This document shows positions 1-6,301 of a DNA stretch of 15,013 nucleotides, one piece after another (within the stretch, counting starts at the first letter, position 1; the number at the start of each line of letters is the position of its first letter). Location of the stretch: the NCBI GenBank assembly GCA_958427375.1, contig CAUABY010000023.1, positions 1-15,013 of the forward strand, read 5' to 3'. Position numbers and translations under genes: made by a program. The DNA is from an uncultured Eubacteriales bacterium. Lineage in GTDB: Bacteria; Bacillota; Clostridia; Oscillospirales; Oscillospiraceae. The notes under the pieces are model-generated. The model made no database searches and was not told where the DNA came from. It saw only the letters and a list, made by a program, of their open reading frames with translations.

Positions 1-5
1 CCCAC

Positions 6-36
6 AAAACCGCAGGGGCATTGCTCCTGCGGTTTT
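6..36 (+). terminator. Intrinsic terminator of an upstream off-window gene
   Basis: The arms at 6-19 and 23-36 form a 14-bp stem (one G-T wobble) closed by a three-base loop. The A-run at the foot of the left arm pairs with the T-run at the foot of the right arm, so the hairpin could also terminate transcription from the other side. The gene it serves lies before the window. No T-tract continues past the stem, so strength is uncertain. Confidence 0.7.
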
Positions 37-65
37 CAATACATATAAACTTGATAAATCATTTC

Positions 66-94
66 TTGAATTTATTGGCCTGACTGTGTATAAT
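66..94 (+). promoter_or_regulatory. Sigma-A-type promoter for the vanZ-like operon
   Basis: A TTGAAT -35 box at 66-71 (four of six consensus bases) is followed after exactly 17 bases by a perfect TATAAT -10 box at 89-94. Transcription would start near base 101, before the ribosome binding site AGAGGG at 115-120. It is the only good promoter seen ahead of the 125-3658 gene cluster, so it probably drives all four genes. The call is by consensus match only. Confidence 0.7.
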
Positions 95-124
95 AATTTG
101 AGTATTTTATCATCAGAGGGAAAA

Positions 125-610
125 ATGAACAGACAGCACACGACAAGGTTAATTATATATTTTTTCCTTACGCTTGCGGTTATGCTTGGCATTTTCATAT
201 TCTCGGCGCAGGACGGCGGTGACTCACAGGCGGTCAGTGATGGAGTGCTTGAGCGGATAAAAGAGCTCATTGAACTTCTGCCGCCATTGACTGACGACGG
301 CGCGGGAAAGGATGTGCGCAAGTACGCGCATATGTTTGAGTATGCGCTGCTCGGCATCAGCAGCATGCTGTTTTTTTCTGAGCTATTTTTCCGCTGCACA
401 CAGCCCGCTGCCTGTTCAGCTGTGATATCTTATATATTTTGTTTTATATATGCGCTGTCTGACGAACTGCATCAGTATTTTGTGCCGGGGCGTTCGGCTG
501 AATTCAGCGATGTTCTTGTTGACTCAATAGGCTTTACAGCCGGGATAATGCTGACAGCCGCGATATGCCTTATCGTCGAACATAACAGGAGGAGAGCAGT
601 AAATGAGTAA
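125..610 (+). CDS. VanZ-family membrane protein
   Basis: This 161-residue protein carries both hallmark blocks of the VanZ-like family: RKYAHMFEY at about residues 65-73 and SDELHQYFVPGR at 112-123, followed by an Asp-rich D-V-L-V-D stretch near 129-133. About four membrane helices are visible: near residues 8-27, 73-90, 95-112 and 133-152. VanZ of Enterococcus gives low-level teicoplanin resistance, but most family members, including single-copy ones like this, have no assigned job. The ATG at 125 is chosen because AGAGGG sits four bases before it. An in-frame GTG at 86 falls inside the promoter and would not be in the transcript. The end overlaps the next gene by 8 bases, so the two are probably translationally coupled. 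Confidence 0.88.
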   Translation: MNRQHTTRLIIYFFLTLAVMLGIFIFSAQDGGDSQAVSDGVLERIKELIELLPPLTDDGAGKDVRKYAHMFEYALLGISSMLFFSELFFRCTQPAACSAVISYIFCFIYALSDELHQYFVPGRSAEFSDVLVDSIGFTAGIMLTAAICLIVEHNRRRAVNE

Positions 611-2558
611 GCACCTTCCCCCAAAAGAAAAAAAGCCCATAATAGATTCAGATATGCGGCGCCTGCCGCGTATTATGACCGGAAAGCGCATAAAGGCAAG
701 AGTACATTCGGACTTTGGCTTTACAAAGAGGAATATAATTGAGACCACACTTGCGATTGTATTATATACAGCGGCCTGCTTTACACATTTCGAGGGTTGG
801 ATAAAGCTCGCTGTTTTTGCCGTGCCGTTTGTGGCCGCGGCATATACTGTGGTCATCCGAGCGATTGAGGAGATAAGCGCCGGCGAATACTTAGACGACA
901 GCGTGATGATAATAGCGGCATCCATTGCGGCGTTTGCTATTACGCAGTTTAATGCTGGTGCTGCTGTTATGGTGCTCTACCGTGTCTGCAAGCTTCTTGA
1001 GGCAGCAGCTTACACCACAAGCGATAAAATATACGATAAAATGAACATGCGCCTGCCGGACGGCCTCAATGTCGAGACGCAGGACGGCTTGGAGAATATT
1101 TTCCCTCAGGATGCTGAGCGCGGTATGGTTTTTGTCGTCGAGCCCGGTGAAATGATTGCGCTTGACGGCGTAATCATCGAGGGCATGAGCGCTGTAGACA
1201 TTTCTATGCTTACAGGCGGTGATGAGACTGTCACGGTTTCCAGGGGCGATAAAATCTGCGCGGGAAGCATCAATGTGTCCGCTCCTCTGCGTATAAGAGT
1301 TACTAAACTATTTGAGGACTGCACTGTTTCAAGAATGTGCAGCGCGCTGAACAATGCTCAAAAATACAAATCAAAGCACGAAAAGATTGTTGAGCGCTTT
1401 GTGCGTATCTATACGCCCGTGCTCGCCGCGGCGGGGCTGCTCGCTGCAGTTATACCGCCCATATTCAACGGCGAGTGGCGCTCATGGATAGGGCGCGGGA
1501 TAATTCTGCTGCTTTTGTCAAACACGGCGGCAATCAGCGCGACTACCGCGCTTTCATATCTCGGTGCCGTTGCGGCGGCGGCGAAAAACGGCGTTGTCAT
1601 CAAGGGCACACGCTTTGTTGAAGCACTATACCGCGCAAAGACCATGGTTTTCAACAAGACCGGGACTATAACCGAGGGGAAATATTCTATTATTGACATC
1701 GTGCCGAGCTGTATGGCGGAGGAAGATTTGCTGTGCCTTGCCGCCTTAGCGGAGCAGGAATCTGAACATAGAATCGCCAAGGCAATAAAAGACGCCTGTG
1801 CGGGCTTTAATGTAGATGCGCAGGATGGGTGCAAGATGGAGACTATACCAGGCCGTGGTGTCAGCACCATCGTTCGCGGCAGACACATATATGTTGGCAA
1901 CGCGGCACTTCTTGAGGAGCACAGCATCCACTGTGCAGTTCCGCGCCGCGCGGGGACGGCGATCCATATCGCGCTAAACGACAAGTACTGCGGCTATATA
2001 ATTTTGAGTGACAAGGTGAGAGATGGCGCATTTGACGCGCTTGAGGAGCTGCGTGTACTCGGCGTGAGAGAGACGGTTATGCTCACGGCGGATGTGCGCT
2101 CGGTTGCGCGCCCGGTCGCGGCTTCGCTCAACTTTGAGATGGTCAAACCGGAACTTACACCTGAGGGCAAGATATCCGCAACTGAGTATCTGCTTGCAAC
2201 GAAGCCTGAGAGAACAAGCCTTGCCTATGTCTGCGACATGGTGGGAGACGCTGAGGCGCTTGAGAGAGCGGACGTGGGTGTTTCACTCGCGGCGCTCAAT
2301 TGTGAAAACGCTGTTGAAGCCGCCGATGTCCTCATAATGGCGGATGATTTGAAGCTCTTGCCGGACGCTGTGCGCGTCTGCAAGCTTGCAAGCGAGGCCG
2401 CGATAGAAAACAGCCTCCTCTTTGTCGCGGAGCGGCTCTTGCTCGTAATCCTTGCCCTGTGCGGCGTGCTGCCGATTATCGCGGCGGCAGTTGTGGATTT
2501 AGTCTGCACCGCACTGATGTTTATAAATACCTATAGGAATATACTGAAAAAATACTGA
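603..2558 (+). CDS. P1B-type ATPase homologue with degenerate catalytic motifs (pseudo-ATPase)
   Basis: This 651-residue protein has the domain order of CadA/ZntA-like heavy-metal P-type ATPases: no N-terminal metal-binding domain, paired helices near residues 46-87 and 102-137, an A domain (about 140-255), helices near 270-320, P and N domains (about 345-600), and a last helix pair near 604-645. Fold markers survive, such as KNGVVIKG, the Lys of LTPEGK, and the last-helix D632 at the position of the ZntA metal-ligand Asp. The catalytic signatures do not. N351-KTGT replaces DKTGT, so the phosphorylated Asp is gone. T204-G-G replaces TGE, N307-T-A replaces CPC, SEHR (387-390) replaces SEHP, T495-A-D replaces TGD, and C544-DMVGD replaces GDGxND. 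It should not hydrolyse ATP or pump metal by the known cycle. The frame is open throughout, which argues against a decaying pseudogene. GGAGG lies just ahead of the start. Family placement is firm; the biological role is unknown. Confidence 0.85.
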   Translation: MSKHLPPKEKKPIIDSDMRRLPRIMTGKRIKARVHSDFGFTKRNIIETTLAIVLYTAACFTHFEGWIKLAVFAVPFVAAAYTVVIRAIEEISAGEYLDDSVMIIAASIAAFAITQFNAGAAVMVLYRVCKLLEAAAYTTSDKIYDKMNMRLPDGLNVETQDGLENIFPQDAERGMVFVVEPGEMIALDGVIIEGMSAVDISMLTGGDETVTVSRGDKICAGSINVSAPLRIRVTKLFEDCTVSRMCSALNNAQKYKSKHEKIVERFVRIYTPVLAAAGLLAAVIPPIFNGEWRSWIGRGIILLLLSNTAAISATTALSYLGAVAAAAKNGVVIKGTRFVEALYRAKTMVFNKTGTITEGKYSIIDIVPSCMAEEDLLCLAALAEQESEHRIAKAIKDACAGFNVDAQDGCKMETIPGRGVSTIVRGRHIYVGNAALLEEHSIHCAVPRRAGTAIHIALNDKYCGYIILSDKVRDGAFDALEELRVLGVRETVMLTADVRSVARPVAASLNFEMVKPELTPEGKISATEYLLATKPERTSLAYVCDMVGDAEALERADVGVSLAALNCENAVEAADVLIMADDLKLLPDAVRVCKLASEAAIENSLLFVAERLLLVILALCGVLPIIAAAVVDLVCTALMFINTYRNILKKY

Positions 2559-2569
2559 GGAGATATTTT

Positions 2570-3088
2570 ATGAACAAAACAATAGAGGATATTATGACGC
2601 GCCGCAGTGTGCGCAAGTATAAGCCTGAACAGATTACGCGCGATGAGCTGGACATCGTATTGAACGCCGGCGTTGCCGCGCCAACGGCTAAAAACCTGCA
2701 ATCCCCGATTATAGTTGCAGTGCAAAACAGGGAAGAGATTGCCCATCTTTCAAAACTGAACGCCGCTGTAATGAATGTCGACGCTGACCCGTTTTACGGT
2801 GCGCCGACGGTGCTCATCATATTGGCGGATGCCCATAACCCCAACGCCGTGCCTGACGGCGCGCTTGTAATGGGCAATCTTCTCAATGCCGCGCACGCCA
2901 TAGGCCTCGGCTCGTGTTGGATAAACCGCGCCCGCGAGGTGTTTGCAAGTGATGAGGGTAAGGCGCTTTTGAAAAAGTGGGGCATTGAGGGCGACTATAT
3001 AGGAGTTGGCAACTGCATCCTTGGCTATCCTGACGAGGAGCCTGAAATGAAGCCGCGCAAGGATAACTATGTGTACTATGTCCTGTGA
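2570..3088 (+). CDS. Nitroreductase-family flavoprotein
   Basis: This 172-residue protein matches the short nitroreductase-fold family that binds FMN and uses NAD(P)H as donor. The FMN-phosphate motif RRSVRKY is at residues 11-17. A central helix has MGNLLNAAHAIGLGSCWI (101-118), and the C-terminal half has IGVGNCILGYP (144-154), which is typical of the family. The true substrate cannot be told from sequence. GAGGAG lies about eight bases before the ATG, and the gene begins 11 bases after the pseudo-ATPase stop, so it is in the same operon. No signal peptide or membrane helix is seen, so it is cytoplasmic. Confidence 0.9.
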   Translation: MNKTIEDIMTRRSVRKYKPEQITRDELDIVLNAGVAAPTAKNLQSPIIVAVQNREEIAHLSKLNAAVMNVDADPFYGAPTVLIILADAHNPNAVPDGALVMGNLLNAAHAIGLGSCWINRAREVFASDEGKALLKKWGIEGDYIGVGNCILGYPDEEPEMKPRKDNYVYYVL

Positions 3089-3094
3089 GCTGCC

Positions 3095-3658
3095 ATGAAT
3101 ACTTACGACTTTGACGAGACCATATATATCAAGGACAGCTCGGTAACATTTTATAAGTACTGCTTGAGAAATTTCCCCGGCGCAGTGTGGCGCACGATAC
3201 CTAAAACGATAGTAAAGGCGGTAAAGTATGCGGCAAAGCGTATTGACACTAAGGAGCTGAAAGAGCAACTATTCTCTTTCCTGCGATATATTGACGATAT
3301 TGACGCTGTAGTTGAGCGCTTCTGGGATGAGAAATTCTGCTTAGTAGGGGACTGGTACTTAAAGCAGAGGAAAGATGACGATATTATTATCTCCGCCTCG
3401 CCTGAGTTCTTGCTCGCCCCTGCGGTGCGGCGCCTCGGCGTGCGGCTTATCGGCACGGTGATGGATAAGCACACCGGGCGTATACGCGGTTTGAACTGCC
3501 ACGACAGCGAAAAGGTTCGACGCTTTACGGCGCAGTATCCGGGCGCGCACACCGAGGAATTCTACTCTGACTCGCTTTCGGACACGCCAATGGCCGAGAT
3601 GGCCGACAGAGCCTTCTTGGTCGACCATGGGAAACTAAGCCCGTGGCCAAAAAAATGA
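3095..3658 (+). CDS. HAD-superfamily (subclass IB) phosphatase
   Basis: This 187-residue soluble protein has all HAD motifs. Motif I is D5-F-D-E-T, with the nucleophile Asp5 and acid/base Asp7. Motif II is S-A-S near 100-102. A conserved Lys is at about 140, and motif III is S-D-S-L-S-D-T-P at about 158-165. The helical cap between motif I and motif II fits subclass IB, the group containing phosphoserine phosphatase. The substrate is unknown, and I would not call it SerB. It starts six bases after the nitroreductase stop without a clear Shine-Dalgarno sequence, which suggests translational coupling. Unlike the P-type ATPase homologue in the same cluster, its catalytic Asp residues are intact. 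It is the last gene before the terminator at 3674-3699. Confidence 0.87.
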   Translation: MNTYDFDETIYIKDSSVTFYKYCLRNFPGAVWRTIPKTIVKAVKYAAKRIDTKELKEQLFSFLRYIDDIDAVVERFWDEKFCLVGDWYLKQRKDDDIIISASPEFLLAPAVRRLGVRLIGTVMDKHTGRIRGLNCHDSEKVRRFTAQYPGAHTEEFYSDSLSDTPMAEMADRAFLVDHGKLSPWPKK

Positions 3659-3673
3659 AGATAATACCAAAAA

Positions 3674-3699
3674 CGCCGGGCGGATTAAACCGCCCGGCG
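3674..3699. terminator. Bidirectional intrinsic terminator between convergent genes
   Basis: A perfect 10-bp GC-rich inverted repeat (3674-3683 with 3690-3699) encloses a six-base loop. On the plus strand it is followed by a T-rich stretch (3703-3712), ending the vanZ-like operon. On the minus strand it is followed directly by TTTTT (complement of 3669-3673), ending the 3706-4176 gene. It therefore separates the two converging units. Confidence 0.88.
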
Positions 3700-3705
3700 A
3701 GAATT

Positions 3706-4176
3706 TTATTTTGTAAACTCTGGGATGAACGCGGTGCTAACGCCCATGGCGTGCAGGCGCTGTTTCATCTGGCTGGTTTTCTTGTTGAACATGGCGGTGC
3801 GGAGTTCATCATCGGGAACAAACTGATAATATGTTCCACAGAAGCTGTCAAACATCTGGCGGCATTTGGGGGTGAACTTATTGAGAAGAATAAGAAAGCA
3901 CACAAGAGCGCCGACAAAGAAGCTGATGATAAGATAGGGCTTGGCAAAGCGAAGAACAACAAAGATTACAATTGCAATAAAAACTGTGCAGATAATCATT
4001 GAAGTGGTCGTATACTTTACAGCGGCCTTATGAATCAAGTCCTCAGATGCGTTTTTCATGCTCTTAATCAACGGGTAGGCGACAGTGAGGTTGAAAAGAA
4101 ACTGCCTGACAAAAAGGAAGAACCAAAGCCAGCCGCCAAAAAGCATTGCGCCGGCCCATAAAACTTTCATTTCCAT
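3706..4176 (-). CDS. Small membrane protein of unknown function
   Basis: This minus-strand frame encodes 156 residues that I do not recognise as a named family. Membrane segments are likely near residues 5-23 (possibly to 37), 57-77 and 79-99. A hydrophilic, charged C-terminal part of about 55 residues follows (about 102-156) and contains two Cys (near 105 and 113). The composition is that of a real protein: long hydrophobic helices broken by charged loops. The minus strand is preferred over the competing plus-strand frame (3643-4002), which is Lys/Asn-rich and low-complexity. The ATG at 4176 is chosen because GGAG lies nine bases before it; an upstream ATG at 4191 has no ribosome binding site. 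It has its own promoter (4247-4275) and terminator, so it is a single-gene unit between a cluster and spoIIIA. Confidence 0.75.
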   Translation of the reverse strand: MEMKVLWAGAMLFGGWLWFFLFVRQFLFNLTVAYPLIKSMKNASEDLIHKAAVKYTTTSMIICTVFIAIVIFVVLRFAKPYLIISFFVGALVCFLILLNKFTPKCRQMFDSFCGTYYQFVPDDELRTAMFNKKTSQMKQRLHAMGVSTAFIPEFTK

Positions 4177-4246
4177 TTTATTTATCTCCATTCTGTACCG
4201 TGGGCTTGTAAGTATATGTCCTTATAAGCCTTTGTTATTAAATAGA

Positions 4247-4275
4247 ATAATAGCACACTGCTTCAAATTATTCAA
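4247..4275 (-). promoter_or_regulatory. Sigma-A-type extended -10 promoter for the minus-strand gene
   Basis: Read on the minus strand, TTGAAT (complement of 4270-4275) is followed after 17 bases by TATTAT (complement of 4247-4252). TGC directly before the -10 box makes it an extended -10 (TGn). Transcription would start near 4240, leaving a leader of about 64 bases before the ATG at 4176. The assignment is by consensus match. Confidence 0.6.
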
Positions 4276-4303
4276 GAATAATTAACTGAACTCAGCATAG
4301 ATT
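4276..4303 (+). promoter_or_regulatory. Sigma-E-like promoter for the spoIIIA operon
   Basis: CATAGATT at 4296-4303 matches the sporulation sigma-E -10 consensus (CATAcAnT) at all but one specified base. GAATAAT at 4276-4282 matches the -35 consensus (GnATATT) at all but one base, with a 13-base spacer that is at the short end for this factor. In Bacillus subtilis spoIIIA is known to be transcribed by sigma-E in the mother cell, which supports the call. Transcription would start near 4310, just before the AAGGGGG ribosome binding site. Confidence 0.55.
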
Positions 4304-4316
4304 TGATGTAAGAGAC

Positions 4317-4323
4317 AAGGGGG
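4317..4323 (+). promoter_or_regulatory. Ribosome binding site deciding the spoIIIAA start
   Basis: AAGGGGG ends seven bases before the ATG at 4331 but only one base before the in-frame ATG at 4325. Normal spacing therefore selects 4331 as the start. Confidence 0.7.
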
Positions 4324-4330
4324 CATGCAA

Positions 4331-5200
4331 ATGGACTTTATTTCAAAAGCATTGGAACTGCTTCCGGACAAGCTGTATACGGAGAAAAAAGTTCTTGCCG
4401 GGCGCGCTGTCGAGGAGATACGCTTGCGCCCCGGCTATGTCCCCGTGGCGCTGATTGCAGGCAGGGAGCGGCCGCTTAGTGCGGATACGGTAAGCCGGCG
4501 CGATATTCAGCGGGTATTGGAGAAAGCAACAGGTGCCTCGCTCCACGCGTATCTACCTGAGCTGTGTTCAGGCTATATCAGCTACAGCGGCATACGCATA
4601 GGCGTTTGCGGGACGGCGGTAATTAAGAACGACAGCATATGCGGCTTTAAGGATTTCAGCTCGCTCAATATCCGCATTCCGGCGGAATTTAAAGGGAATA
4701 TCGACAAGGCCGTGGCCGAAATCACGTCCGGGGGATTTAAAAACACGCTGATAATTTCACCTCCCGGCGGCGGCAAGACTACCGCCCTGCGTGAGCTTAT
4801 CCGCAGTCTGTCCGCCGCGGGTTACAGAGTGTCGGTAATTGATGAGCGAAATGAGCTGAGCGCAGCGGACAGCATGGGGATGGGCTTTGATTTGGGCGAG
4901 CGCAGTGACGTTTTAATTGGCGTGAAAAAAAGCCGCGGGGCGCTGATGCTTCTGCGCGGCATGAACCCTGAGATAATAGCCATGGACGAGATTACCGAGA
5001 GCGAGGATATAAACGCGATTCGCGAGGTTTACGGCTGTGGGGTTGGGCTTATTGCCACGGCGCATGCGAATACCGCGGCGGGCTTAGGTGGCAGGGCATT
5101 GTACAAAACCCTGCTTGAGGAGAGAATTTTTGAAAATATTATTGAAATACATATGAGCGGCGCGGACAGGCGCTATACCTGTCACGGTATATATCAATGA
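4331..5200 (+). CDS. spoIIIAA: Stage III sporulation protein AA, ATPase of the SpoIIIA-Q channel
   Basis: This 289-residue cytoplasmic ATPase resembles type II/IV secretion motor ATPases and is thought to power the SpoIIIA-SpoIIQ channel between mother cell and forespore. The Walker A motif SPPGGGKTT is at about residues 143-151, a family motif with VIDERNEL follows near 170, and the Walker B-like IIAMDEI is near 216-222. The N-terminal part includes the conserved block with GYISYSGIRIGVCG near 77-90. The length is close to the Bacillus protein (about 307). It is the first gene of the operon, and its stop overlaps the spoIIIAB start by four bases (ATGA). Confidence 0.95.
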   Translation: MDFISKALELLPDKLYTEKKVLAGRAVEEIRLRPGYVPVALIAGRERPLSADTVSRRDIQRVLEKATGASLHAYLPELCSGYISYSGIRIGVCGTAVIKNDSICGFKDFSSLNIRIPAEFKGNIDKAVAEITSGGFKNTLIISPPGGGKTTALRELIRSLSAAGYRVSVIDERNELSAADSMGMGFDLGERSDVLIGVKKSRGALMLLRGMNPEIIAMDEITESEDINAIREVYGCGVGLIATAHANTAAGLGGRALYKTLLEERIFENIIEIHMSGADRRYTCHGIYQ

Positions 5201-5706
5201 AAACAGCAGGTGCGGTTTTGCTCCTTATGTCCTGCGCGGCAATTGGCTGCCTGCGTTTACAGGCGCTTAAAAGACGCAAAGAGACGCTCTCCACGCTCTC
5301 TAACTGTCTACAGCTTATGAAAAGCGAGCTTTCAACGCGTCTTACTATGCTGCCAACCCTCATTTGCTTTTTGACCGAGCGGAGCCGCGGCGAAACCAAA
5401 AGCTTTTTTGAGAGCATTGACACGAACATGGATGGGCTCGGCGAGTGCGGTTTTTCCGCTATATGGACAAGTGCGGCGCGGCAGAAACTGACAAGCCTGA
5501 GCACGGAAGAGCAAAACGAGATTATTCATCTTGGGCAGATGCTCGGCAAGAGTGATGTTGACGCGGAGATATCCGCAATTGAGCGCTGTCAGGCCTTCAT
5601 GGACAAGGCATATGAGGCACTGAGAGTGGAGTATCCGCAGTTATGCCGTATGGCGTTTGCGCTTCCGGCGGCGGCAGGGCTCATGTTAGTGATTGTATTA
5701 ATTTAG
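5197..5706 (+). CDS. spoIIIAB: Stage III sporulation protein AB
   Basis: This 169-residue protein matches SpoIIIAB in length (about 171 in Bacillus) and layout: an N-terminal membrane segment (about residues 4-20), a largely helical middle and a C-terminal hydrophobic segment (about 152-169). The block LQLMKSELSTRLTMLP near residues 39-54 resembles the family's early conserved stretch. SpoIIIAB resembles GspF-type inner-membrane platform proteins of type II secretion and is expected to work with the SpoIIIAA ATPase in the mother-cell membrane. Its start overlaps the spoIIIAA stop. Confidence 0.93.
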   Translation: MKTAGAVLLLMSCAAIGCLRLQALKRRKETLSTLSNCLQLMKSELSTRLTMLPTLICFLTERSRGETKSFFESIDTNMDGLGECGFSAIWTSAARQKLTSLSTEEQNEIIHLGQMLGKSDVDAEISAIERCQAFMDKAYEALRVEYPQLCRMAFALPAAAGLMLVIVLI

Positions 5707-5717
5707 GAGAAAACACG

Positions 5718-5912
5718 GTGGACGTTGACCTCATCTTCAAAATTGCGGCGGTAGGCATACTTGTTGCGGTTTTAAATATCCTTCTACAGCGCTCCGGGCG
5801 GGACGAGCAGGCGCTGATGACAACAATAACGGCGCTTGTTGTGGTGCTAATGGTCGTTGTGCAGAAGATAAGCGAACTTTTTTCGCTTATTAAATCGCTC
5901 TTCAGCCTGTAG
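5718..5912 (+). CDS. spoIIIAC: Stage III sporulation protein AC
   Basis: This 64-residue protein has two membrane helices (about residues 5-23 and 35-51) around the conserved loop QRSGRDEQA (24-32), as expected for SpoIIIAC (68 residues in Bacillus). It is a small integral membrane part of the SpoIIIA channel, related to SpoIIIAD. The GTG at 5718 is chosen because TAGGAGA lies about eight bases upstream and the resulting length fits the family. An in-frame ATG at 5643 lies inside spoIIIAB and would add a non-family extension. Confidence 0.93.
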   Translation: MDVDLIFKIAAVGILVAVLNILLQRSGRDEQALMTTITALVVVLMVVVQKISELFSLIKSLFSL

Positions 5913-5914
5913 CC

Positions 5915-6301
5915 ATGGAACTGATTTTGAAATCCGCCGCAATAGCGCTTGTATCTGCTATTGTAGGGCTGATTATTAAAAAATATAACCCGGAGATATC
6001 CATACTCTTAAGCTCCTGCACGGTTGCAATGATAGGCATTGCGGCGGTGAGCTTCGCGTCAAATCTCAAAAACCTTGTGTACACGGTACGAACTATAGCA
6101 GGCACCTCCGATGTGTTTGTCGCGCCGATTTTGAAATGCGTCGGCATCGCCATTATAACAAAGCTCACGTCCGAGCTCTGCCGCGACTCGGCACAGAGCG
6201 CGAGCGCGTCCGCCGTGGAGCTTGCCGGAACGGTGTGCGCGATGAGCGTGGCCATGCCGCTTATAATGAATGCGCTGGCGCTGATAGGGGAGATGGTATG
6301 A
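5915..6301 (+). CDS. spoIIIAD: Stage III sporulation protein AD
   Basis: This 128-residue membrane protein has about four hydrophobic segments: near residues 4-20, 27-45, 63-85 and 104-125. Length and sequence fit SpoIIIAD (133 in Bacillus). It is an integral membrane component of the SpoIIIA channel, with SpoIIIAC and SpoIIIAE as likely partners. It starts two bases after the spoIIIAC stop with no clear Shine-Dalgarno sequence, so it is likely translated by coupling. Its stop overlaps the spoIIIAE start in ATGA. Confidence 0.93.
   Translation: MELILKSAAIALVSAIVGLIIKKYNPEISILLSSCTVAMIGIAAVSFASNLKNLVYTVRTIAGTSDVFVAPILKCVGIAIITKLTSELCRDSAQSASASAVELAGTVCAMSVAMPLIMNALALIGEMV

Noticed and set aside
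86..124. Longer VanZ-like protein starting at the GTG at 86
   Set aside because: The GTG overlaps the promoter -10 region upstream of the expected transcript start and has no ribosome binding site; the ATG at 125 has AGAGGG.
596..608. Identical 13-base junction sequence at 596-608 and 7872-7884 (both 8-base gene overlaps)
   Set aside because: About one or two identical 13-mers are expected by chance in 15 kb, and both encode a short A-V-N-E C-terminus followed by an M-S start, so no shared origin is needed.
1409..1984. Minus-strand 191-codon frame inside the P-type ATPase homologue
   Set aside because: It is a shadow of a strongly family-like plus-strand gene and has no ribosome binding site or recognisable motif.
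603..2558. Idea that the P-type ATPase homologue is a decayed pseudogene
   Set aside because: There is no stop or frameshift in 651 codons, spacing around all motifs is preserved, and the structural residues are kept, so decay is less likely than a changed function.
3643..4002. Plus-strand 119-codon frame opposite the minus-strand membrane protein
   Set aside because: It is Lys/Asn/Asp-rich and low-complexity in its C-terminal half, starts inside the HAD gene, runs through the terminator hairpin, and mirrors a minus-strand frame with a much more protein-like hydrophobic pattern.
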